Assembly (NCBI GenBank): GCA_030627025.1
Contig: DAOUSX010000067.1
Coordinates: forward strand, 1 to 6,309
Source of the DNA: Dehalococcoidia bacterium
GTDB lineage: Bacteria > Chloroflexota > Dehalococcoidia > GIF9 > AB-539-J10
Direction of reading: 5' to 3'
Length of the DNA stretch: 6,309 nt
Positions 1 through 5,231 of the stretch are shown one piece after another (position 1 is the stretch's first letter; each line of letters starts with the position of its first letter). Below the pieces are notes generated by a model, which was given only the letters and a program-made list of their open reading frames with translations, ran no database searches and was not told the origin of the DNA. The position numbers were made by a program, and so were the translations under genes.

Positions 1-2
1 GC

Positions 3-101
3 ATGAATAAAAAGAAAAGAGTGGCGGCGTTAAAGCACCGCAAGCACCGCAAGGAGCTCAAGGAAAAAAGAAAAACGCAGAAATTAGCTGCCAGCAAGTA
101 A
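3..101 (+). CDS. Small highly basic protein, 32 residues, possibly ribosome- or RNA-associated
   Basis: This short frame runs from ATG to TAA and encodes 32 residues. About half are Lys or Arg (MNKKKRVAALKH at the start, then RKHRKELKEKRK), with only a few hydrophobic residues, no cysteine and no membrane segment. The composition resembles small nucleic-acid-binding or ribosome-associated proteins, but I do not recognise a named family, so that role is inference. Only two bases precede the ATG, so its ribosome binding site and true start cannot be checked and the frame could extend upstream of the window. A 64-base gap separates it from the next gene, so it may belong to a preceding unit. The alternative is a chance frame in A-rich DNA, but the regular amphipathic Lys/Arg pattern argues for a real gene. 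Confidence 0.55.
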   Translation: MNKKKRVAALKHRKHRKELKEKRKTQKLAASK

Positions 102-153
102 GCTGCTTGAGGATTCTCTGAATTTTCAGGGAGAAGGCGCGTAAAAAACGATT

Positions 154-161
154 AAGGAGGG
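154..161 (+). promoter_or_regulatory. Ribosome binding site for the GTG start at 166
   Basis: AAGGAGGG lies five bases before GTG 166. An in-frame TAA at 142-144 and the absence of any start codon between it and 166 fix the GTG as the start of the CCG-domain gene. Confidence 0.85.
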
Positions 162-165
162 TAAA

Positions 166-1185
166 GTGCCTAAAGAAAGAGACGACCTTATTCCCAAGGG
201 TATGCTTCTCATTGCCGACAACATTTCTTCCCGGGACAATATCTTCGGAGCTTCACCCACGGCAAAAGCAACATGGGCTAAAGACTTAGGTTTACCCAGG
301 AGAAATAAGACCATCTTCTTCGCTGGATGTGGCTATCAATACCTGAGGCATGCCAAAGCCATGCTTGATGCACTGAGCAGATTTGAGAAGAGGGGACTGG
401 ATGCTGAGAAGACTATTGGAATAGCTAAGACATTCAAAAAGGTGGGGGTTGACCTTACTGCTATGTATAGCAAGCTTCCTTTGGGAGGAGATGACCACTA
501 CACTGAAGTTTTGAACTGCGCCGTCAATGTATTAACCAAGCTCGGGGTTGATTTCGGTTACCTCCATGAGGAGGAGCCGTGCTGCGGAGCACCACTTTAC
601 TTTTTCGGTCTGGAAGCTGAATTCGCCAAACACTGCCAGGAAACTTATGGCAAGCTCAAGTCCCTGGGTGTAGAGGAGATAATTGGGCTGGTTCCTTCAT
701 GCACCAACGCACTGCGCAACCTCTTCCCCAACTATGTGGCAGGCTTTGACATTGAAGTAAAGCACTTCTGCCAGGTTGTCTGGGAAAGAATTAAGGAGGG
801 AAATATTTCCCTCGAGATGCCCCAAAAGGTTGAGGTTACTTATCATGACCCCTGTCAACTTGCACGCTACCTGGAGGTGATTGATGAGCCAAGGCAGGTG
901 TTGAACTCCATAAAAGGACTTGAGCTTAAGGAACCTGAATGGACCAACAGGGAATGGGCAACTTGCTGTGGTGGCGGAGGTGGATTTGAGATGGTGTTCC
1001 CCGAATTAAGCCACATTTTGGCCGTGAACAGGGCAAGGGAGCTTGTGGAAACAAATCCATCAATGATAATCACCCACTGCCCTGCGTGTGTGATGCAGCT
1101 CGAAGAAGGAGTTAAAGGACTGGGAGGAGATAATGTGCCGGTATTGGATTTAGCTCAGGTAGTTGACCGAGCTTCAAGGAGGTAA
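166..1185 (+). CDS. CCG-domain iron-sulfur protein (HdrB/HdrD/GlcF/LutA-like), 339 residues
   Basis: This is a predicted cytoplasmic electron-transfer subunit with two cysteine-rich CCG domains (PF02754), the fold of heterodisulfide reductase HdrB, HdrD, glycolate oxidase GlcF and LutA. The second half has an intact motif: Cys230, 36 residues, Cys267-Cys268, 36 residues, Cys305-x2-Cys308. This matches the HdrB pattern that binds a non-cubane 4Fe-4S cluster. The first half is weaker: Cys55, then 83 residues to Cys139-Cys140-Gly, then Cys179 in CTNA, with no closing CxxC. Residues 24-45 resemble the linker before the CCG region in HdrD/GlcF, but the usual N-terminal ferredoxin domain is absent. 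That domain is instead at the C-terminus of the next gene's product, whose start is one base beyond this stop, so the two probably form one complex. The substrate is unknown; heterodisulfide, lactate, glycolate or another hydroxyacid are possible. Family assignment is firm, reaction is not. Confidence 0.9.
   Translation: MPKERDDLIPKGMLLIADNISSRDNIFGASPTAKATWAKDLGLPRRNKTIFFAGCGYQYLRHAKAMLDALSRFEKRGLDAEKTIGIAKTFKKVGVDLTAMYSKLPLGGDDHYTEVLNCAVNVLTKLGVDFGYLHEEEPCCGAPLYFFGLEAEFAKHCQETYGKLKSLGVEEIIGLVPSCTNALRNLFPNYVAGFDIEVKHFCQVVWERIKEGNISLEMPQKVEVTYHDPCQLARYLEVIDEPRQVLNSIKGLELKEPEWTNREWATCCGGGGGFEMVFPELSHILAVNRARELVETNPSMIITHCPACVMQLEEGVKGLGGDNVPVLDLAQVVDRASRR
1176..1183 (+). promoter_or_regulatory. 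Ribosome binding site overlapping the upstream stop; sets the ATG at 1187
   Basis: AAGGAGGT lies four bases (after GGAGG) before ATG 1187. The same bases are the AGG AGG and first base of TAA that end the CCG-domain gene. This favours ATG 1187 over the in-frame TTG at 1163, which has no ribosome binding site. Confidence 0.85.
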
Positions 1186-1186
1186 G

Positions 1187-2380
1187 ATGTCTCAATTCAA
1201 AGCATATAAAACACAGCTTATGGAGGCAGCTCGTAACGATAGGATAAGCACCGCTTTATCCCGAGCTATAAAAAGCTACCGGGCAAATACCAACGCTGCA
1301 TTAAGGAAGTTTCCACACACCATTGAGCTTGCTGAAGAAGTCAGGAAAATTAAAGAAGACTCCATCGGCAGGATGAGGGAACTTGCTGAGCAAGCCTGCG
1401 AGACCATAGAGGATAACAAGGGGCATGCTTATATAGCAGACACTGCTGAGGAAGCGCTGAAGATTATCAGCAAACTGGTGGGAAAGGACAAGCTAATCGT
1501 CAAGGGCAAAAGCATGACCGGGGAGGAAATTGACCTGCGGGAACATCTGGAGGAGCTGGGCAACGAAGTTTACGAGACGGACCTGGGAGAATTTATCATC
1601 CAGCAGTTGAAGTCAAAACCGATGCATATTTTGTCTCCGGCAATCCATGTCCCAAAAGAGGATGTTGCCACCCTTTTGACTAAAATAACAGGAAAGAAAG
1701 TTGCGCCGGTCATAGCCGAGGAAGTAGCCATAGTAAGGAAGCTATTAAGAGAAAAATATTTTCAGGCAGATGTCGGCCTCAGCGGAGCTAATGTACTTCC
1801 CGCAGATACCGGCGCGCTGTTCCTTATTGAAAATGAAGGGAACATCAGGCTTTCCACCAGCGCTCCACCAGTGCACATAGCTCTCGTGGGGATGGAGAAG
1901 CTCGTCCCCACACTCCACGATGCCTGGAAGGTAGCTGAGGTTACCTGGAGATATGCCAACTATAATATCCCAGCTTATGTGAGCTTGGTCTCAGGTCCGA
2001 GCAAGACTGGAGATATCGAGAAAGTTACCACATATGGTGCGCATGGCCCCAAGGAACTACATGTCGTGTTTCTCGACTCGGGACGAACAAAGTTGGCAAA
2101 ACACCCCCTGTTACGGCAGGCACTCTATTGCTTGAGATGCGGAGGATGCTTGTATGAGTGCCCCATATTTGCGGTGACTGCTGGCTATTTTGGCGACAAA
2201 TATTTCGCCGGCATCGGAGCAGTGTGGACAGCTCAAATCACTGGCAATCTGGAGACGGCAGCTCCCATCATATATACCTGCCTCACCTGCGGAAGATGCA
2301 AGGTCAGGTGTCCCATGAAGATCGATGTGCCTCAGATGTGTGTGGAACTCCGCAAAATGATTGCCCAAAATCAAACTTGA
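1187..2380 (+). CDS. LutB/LldF-like LUD-domain protein with two 4Fe-4S motifs, 397 residues
   Basis: The protein belongs to the LutB family (LUD domain, PF02589, followed by a ferredoxin region), known from the LutABC lactate oxidation system as the iron-sulfur subunit. Residues 60-300 form the LUD domain, with the hallmarks KGKSMTGEEIDL (106-117), YETDLGEFIIQ (129-139), ADTGALFLIENEGN (206-219), PPVHIALVG (227-235) and ELHVVFLDSGR (290-300). Two ferredoxin motifs follow: Cys315-x2-Cys318-x2-Cys321-x3-Cys325-Pro and Cys365-x2-Cys368-x2-Cys371-x3-Cys375-Pro. The protein ends 22 residues after the last cysteine, whereas LutB is usually about 470 residues with a further C-terminal domain (DUF3390), so this is a shortened type. 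It likely passes electrons to or from the CCG protein encoded one base upstream. No LutC gene is in the window, so lactate as substrate is not established. The start at ATG 1187 is chosen for its ribosome binding site. Confidence 0.9.
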   Translation: MSQFKAYKTQLMEAARNDRISTALSRAIKSYRANTNAALRKFPHTIELAEEVRKIKEDSIGRMRELAEQACETIEDNKGHAYIADTAEEALKIISKLVGKDKLIVKGKSMTGEEIDLREHLEELGNEVYETDLGEFIIQQLKSKPMHILSPAIHVPKEDVATLLTKITGKKVAPVIAEEVAIVRKLLREKYFQADVGLSGANVLPADTGALFLIENEGNIRLSTSAPPVHIALVGMEKLVPTLHDAWKVAEVTWRYANYNIPAYVSLVSGPSKTGDIEKVTTYGAHGPKELHVVFLDSGRTKLAKHPLLRQALYCLRCGGCLYECPIFAVTAGYFGDKYFAGIGAVWTAQITGNLETAAPIIYTCLTCGRCKVRCPMKIDVPQMCVELRKMIAQNQT

Positions 2381-2386
2381 AACAAA

Positions 2387-2393
2387 AAGGAGG
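2387..2393 (+). promoter_or_regulatory. Ribosome binding site pointing to a GTT start at 2399
   Basis: AAGGAGG is followed by the five bases ACAAA and then GTT 2399. The same AAGGAGG plus five-base spacing precedes GTG 166 in this window. No ATG, GTG or TTG occurs in this frame between the TGA at 2378 and the P-loop, so this site decides the start of the NTPase. Confidence 0.75.
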
Positions 2394-2398
2394 ACAAA

Positions 2399-2929
2399 GT
2401 TTCCCAACATCTGCTCCTCTCCGGCAAGCCAGGCACAGGCAAAACCAGCCTCATCAAGGAAGCTATAGCTAGAACTAGGGCTAAAGTGGGCGGCTTTTAC
2501 ACTGAAGAAATACGAAGCAGCGGGATAAGGCAGGGATTCAAGATAATTACCTTGGATGGTAAAGAGGCAATCCTGGCGCATGTTAACTTCTCCAGCCCAT
2601 TTCAGGTAAGCAAATACAAAGTTGATATTGATAGCTTGAATAGAGTGGGCGTTTCAGCAATTCAGCAAGCATTACGGGAATGCGATGTAATACTGATCGA
2701 TGAAATTGGCAAGATGGAGCTTCTATCACCACAATTCAGGGAAGCAGTGTGGCAGGCAATAAATGGTAGTAAAAGGGTCTTGGGCACAATCATGCTCAAT
2801 CCAAATCCTTTTGCCGATGAAATCAAACACCATCCTGAAGTTAAAACGCTTTTAGTAACCGGGGATAATAGGAAACAAGCATTGGCAGAAATACAAAGCT
2901 GGTTAGCTGAAAATGAAGATAACGCTTAA
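2399..2929 (+). CDS. THEP1-like P-loop NTPase, 176 residues, apparent GTT start
   Basis: This is a small nucleoside-triphosphatase of the THEP1 family (COG1618, PF03266), whose members hydrolyse ATP/GTP in vitro but whose cellular role is not settled. From codon 2399 it reads xSQHLLLSGKPGTGKTSLIK, with Walker A GKPGTGKT at residues 9-16. GGFYTEEIRSSGIRQGF (31-47) is a family signature, and Walker B is VILIDEIGKMEL with Asp101-Glu102. Near the C-terminus NPNPFADEIK is also typical. At 176 residues the length fits the family (about 170-180). No standard start codon lies upstream of the Walker A motif. The first is GTG 2486, which would remove 29 residues and the P-loop, so translation probably begins at GTT 2399, or that codon is a GTG altered by mutation or read error. 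The gene lies 18 bases after the LutB-like gene, in the same frame, and overlaps the archaemetzincin gene by 17 bases. Confidence 0.85.
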   Translation, partial: VSQHLLLSGKPGTGKTSLIKEAIARTRAKVGGFYTEEIRSSGIRQGFKIITLDGKEAILAHVNFSSPFQVSKYKVDIDSLNRVGVSAIQQALRECDVILIDEIGKMELLSPQFREAVWQAINGSKRVLGTIMLNPNPFADEIKHHPEVKTLLVTGDNRKQALAEIQSWLAENEDNA

Positions 2930-3431
2930 ACCACTGGGCGCTGTAGCTGACGAGGTAGTGGATGAGCTTAAGGACAGTATCAAGCTGGTTTTTGGTTGTC
3001 CTGTAGTGATAAAGTCAGGGCTAAGTCAGCTATCAGATGCTTATGACTCGCAAAGAGGGCAATATCATGCCTCAAAGTTAATAGCCTCCCTGTCTACCTT
3101 GGGAAGGGAAGGGGATGAGAGAGTAGTGGGCATAACCGAGGTCGACCTTTATGCTCCGGGGCTTAACTTTGTCTTCGGCGAAGCTGATATTATCCACAAA
3201 CTGGCAATCATATCTTTATGCCGCTTGAGGCAGGAATATTATGGCTTGCCACCAGACAGAACCTTGTTTATACAAAGAGCGACTAAAGAGATAGTCCATG
3301 AGCTCGGGCACACCTTCAGCCTAGAACACTGCCCTGACCTCAAGTGCGTTATGCATTTTTCAAATTGTCTTGCTGACACCGACTGGAAAGAGGCCAGCTT
3401 CTGTAGTAAATGTCGTCCAAAAATAATATAA
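2913..3431 (+). CDS. amzA: Archaemetzincin-type zinc metalloprotease, 172 residues
   Basis: This is a member of the archaemetzincin family (PF07998), predicted cytoplasmic zinc-dependent proteases, widespread in archaea and patchy in bacteria, with no well-established physiological substrate. The zinc site is HELGHTFSLEHC at residues 129-140: His129, His133 and His139 as ligands and Glu130 as the general base. The structural zinc-binding cysteines are Cys140, Cys145, Cys164 and Cys167 (CVMHFSN at 145-151, FCSKC at 163-167). Family blocks AYDSQRGQY (43-51) and GITEVDLYAPGLNFVFGEA (73-91) are well preserved. One oddity is Ser136 where the family and most metzincins have Gly (HExxHxxGxxH). ATG 2913 lies inside the last codons of the NTPase gene without a clear ribosome binding site, so expression probably depends on translational coupling to it. 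Family identification is very secure; proteolytic activity is inferred. Confidence 0.93.
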   Translation: MKITLKPLGAVADEVVDELKDSIKLVFGCPVVIKSGLSQLSDAYDSQRGQYHASKLIASLSTLGREGDERVVGITEVDLYAPGLNFVFGEADIIHKLAIISLCRLRQEYYGLPPDRTLFIQRATKEIVHELGHTFSLEHCPDLKCVMHFSNCLADTDWKEASFCSKCRPKII

Positions 3432-3449
3432 TTACAGATTTCAATGAGC

Positions 3450-3454
3450 GGAGG
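3450..3454 (+). promoter_or_regulatory. Ribosome binding site for the thiolase; sets ATG 3460
   Basis: GGAGG is followed by TGATT and ATG 3460. The alternative GTG at 3454 overlaps the GGAGG itself and so cannot be the start used with it. Confidence 0.8.
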
Positions 3455-3459
3455 TGATT

Positions 3460-4734
3460 ATGATTCAAAAGAAACGCAAATTAGGTCGTGGTGTTGCTGT
3501 TGTCGGAGCAGGACTATCGAAGTTCGGGCTTTATCCCAAGGGAGTAAGAGGTCAAGACTTGTTTGTCGAGGCTTACAATGAACTGAAACAGTCGGTAGAT
3601 AAAGGACTTGACTCCAATGAAATCGATGCCCTGTACCTGGGAAATATAAGCAGCGACCTCTTTGAACGTCAGGTTCATGTTGCCCCCGCAGTTGCTGGCC
3701 GCATCGGACTCGTTCCCAAGCCAGCTATCAGGTTTGAGGATGCCTGTGCTGCCAGCGGAGTTGCCTTCAGAGAGGCAGTTATCGCTATTTCCTCTGGTAT
3801 CTACGATATTGTTCTCGCTGGGGGACTGGAAAAAATGACTAACCTGGATACTATCCAGGTAACCGAAGTCCTGGCTGCTGCCATGGACCCTGATACCGAA
3901 ATTCCTGCCGGTGAAACTTTCCCCGGCATTTATGCCACTATAGCTACAGCCCACATGGCAAAATACGGCACCACCGTCGAAGACTTTATGAGACTGGGAA
4001 TTAAAAATCACTACAATGGTGGGCTTAATCCCCATGCTCACTTCGATGCTTCCATCCCAGATATCATGAAAAGGCGGGCAGCCTCGGCAGTGAAGAAAGG
4101 TCTTCCTGAGCCCCACTGGGCAGATGAAATGGAGTTTTTGCATGACCCAAAGCAGAATCCCGTCATTGCTTGGCCAATGAGGCTATTCGATTGCTCCACC
4201 ATTTGCGATGGCGCCTCGTGTGTTTTGCTTGTCGCCGGGGACATCGCTAAGAACTTTAGCGATAAACCAATTTATGTAATTGGAACCGGGCAGGCAAGCG
4301 ATTACTTCTTAGCCGAAAGGGATGAGTTAACTTCACTGAGGGCTGCTAAACTGGCAGCAAAGGAAGCATATGAAATGGCTGGGGTTGGGCCTAAGGATAT
4401 AAAAATTGCTGAAGTTCACGATTGCTTCACCATAGCTGAATTAGTTGGCATGGAAGACCTGGGATTCTATGAGCCAGGGGAGGCGGTGAAAGCAATCAGG
4501 GAGGGAGAAAACAGATTGGATGGTAAGCTGCCCATCAATACAGATGGCGGCCTCAAGGCTAAAGGACATCCTATCGGAGCATCAGGCACGGGAATGATAG
4601 TAGAGATATTCAAGCAAATGAGGGAAGAAGCTGGACCAAGACAGGTGAAGAAAAAGGACGTCGATTTGGGATTAACACATAATGCTGGGGCACACGGCTC
4701 TACCATTGTAGTCAATATCTTTGAGAGGAGGTAG
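3460..4734 (+). CDS. SCP2-type thiolase (acyl-CoA acetyltransferase family), 424 residues
   Basis: This is a thiolase-superfamily enzyme of the SCP2/archaeal type, which catalyses reversible Claisen condensation or thiolytic cleavage of 3-ketoacyl-CoA. The nucleophilic cysteine is Cys96 in EDACAASG. Further active-site blocks are EVHDCFTIAE (His320), GGLKAKGHPIGASG (His370) and HNAGAHGST near the C-terminus (His407). The last carries His-Asn where classical thiolases have the second catalytic Cys (CxG), as is usual in SCP2-type members. GRGVAVVGAGLSKFG (9-23) and IAWPMRLFDCSTICDGAS (236-253) are also typical of this branch. The length is normal for the family. The gene is followed five bases later by a DUF35 protein. 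Such pairs form complexes in the archaeal acetoacetyl-CoA thiolase/HMG-CoA synthase system and in bacterial steroid side-chain aldolases/thiolases. No HMG-CoA synthase is visible here, so direction and chain length remain unknown. ATG 3460 is chosen over GTG 3454, which lies within the ribosome binding site. Confidence 0.93.
   Translation: MIQKKRKLGRGVAVVGAGLSKFGLYPKGVRGQDLFVEAYNELKQSVDKGLDSNEIDALYLGNISSDLFERQVHVAPAVAGRIGLVPKPAIRFEDACAASGVAFREAVIAISSGIYDIVLAGGLEKMTNLDTIQVTEVLAAAMDPDTEIPAGETFPGIYATIATAHMAKYGTTVEDFMRLGIKNHYNGGLNPHAHFDASIPDIMKRRAASAVKKGLPEPHWADEMEFLHDPKQNPVIAWPMRLFDCSTICDGASCVLLVAGDIAKNFSDKPIYVIGTGQASDYFLAERDELTSLRAAKLAAKEAYEMAGVGPKDIKIAEVHDCFTIAELVGMEDLGFYEPGEAVKAIREGENRLDGKLPINTDGGLKAKGHPIGASGTGMIVEIFKQMREEAGPRQVKKKDVDLGLTHNAGAHGSTIVVNIFERR
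4726..4732 (+). promoter_or_regulatory. Ribosome binding site overlapping the thiolase stop
   Basis: AGGAGG plus T lies eight bases (after GGAGG) before ATG 4740. It coincides with the AGG AGG and first base of TAG that end the thiolase gene, an arrangement suited to termination-reinitiation coupling. Confidence 0.8.
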
Positions 4735-4739
4735 TATCA

Positions 4740-5204
4740 ATGGCTTTAGAAAACAAATTCTCCGATGTAGCTGAAAATAAACTTTATAGTCTGGCCTACA
4801 ATAAATTACTCAGCGAACATAAGTTGATAGGCTCCAGATGCAAGAAGTGCGGTCATTTAGCCGTGCCCCCGAAACCAATCTGCCCTGAATGTCATGGTAA
4901 TGAAATGGAGCTGGAGGAAATGAAGGGAAGGGGGAAGGTTGTGGCTTACACTGTCGTTGCTGTGGGGTCTCCTTTAATGGTTGAGGAGGGGTATGGTAAA
5001 GAAAAACATTATTGCTGCGGCATTGTGGAACTGGAGGAAGGCGCCAAGATTTGCGCTCGTATTTCGGGAGTAGATACCTCCAAACCGGAACAGATTAAAA
5101 TTGGAACACCGGTAGCGCTTGATTATGTCGAGGCTACTCACGCAGCGGACCCAACACATGAGCAAGGGGAAAGGACTTTTCTGTCCTTCAAAGCTTTGTC
5201 GTAA
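4740..5204 (+). CDS. DUF35 zinc-ribbon/OB-fold acyl-CoA-binding partner of the thiolase, 154 residues
   Basis: This protein has the two-part architecture of the DUF35 family. A rubredoxin-like zinc ribbon has Cys34-x2-Cys37 and Cys48-x2-Cys51 (RCKKCGH ... ICPECHG). It is followed by an OB-fold (about residues 60-152) containing GRGKVVAYTVVAV (63-75) and ending in the family block GERTFLSFK (143-151). An N-terminal helical segment (about 9-32) precedes the ribbon and contacts the partner in known structures. DUF35 proteins bind the CoA moiety and scaffold a thiolase or aldolase. In the archaeal acetoacetyl-CoA thiolase/HMG-CoA synthase complex they contribute to a shared CoA site. The five-base gap and overlapping ribosome binding site strongly suggest this one works with the thiolase upstream. 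A Cys-Cys pair at 92-93 in the OB-fold is unusual and of unknown meaning. Family identification is firm; the acyl substrate is not known. Confidence 0.9.
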   Translation: MALENKFSDVAENKLYSLAYNKLLSEHKLIGSRCKKCGHLAVPPKPICPECHGNEMELEEMKGRGKVVAYTVVAVGSPLMVEEGYGKEKHYCCGIVELEEGAKICARISGVDTSKPEQIKIGTPVALDYVEATHAADPTHEQGERTFLSFKALS

Positions 5205-5231
5205 ATTAGCTGGTTACCGGGCAATAAAGTA

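Noticed and set aside
114..136. Possible hairpin in the gap after the small basic gene
   Set aside because: The arms TCTC/GAGA and TGAA/TTCA pair only with a bulge and a very small loop, and no T-run follows, so it does not support a terminator call.
1163..1186. TTG start at 1163 for the LUD-domain gene (eight extra residues)
   Set aside because: No ribosome binding site precedes it, and ATG 1187 has AAGGAGGT at good spacing. The extra residues overlap the end of the CCG gene and encode the ribosome binding site itself.
2158..2472. 104-residue plus-strand frame across the LUD/NTPase junction
   Set aside because: It overlaps the ferredoxin motifs of the LUD protein and the P-loop region in another frame; its translation is low in family-like features and rich in Ser/His/Gln, as expected of a shadow frame.
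3454..3459. GTG start at 3454 for the thiolase
   Set aside because: The GTG lies within the GGAGGTGA ribosome binding site that serves ATG 3460.
3514..4143. 209-residue minus-strand frame opposite the thiolase
   Set aside because: It is antisense to highly conserved thiolase sequence, with no recognisable domain and no ribosome binding site noted; a shadow frame.
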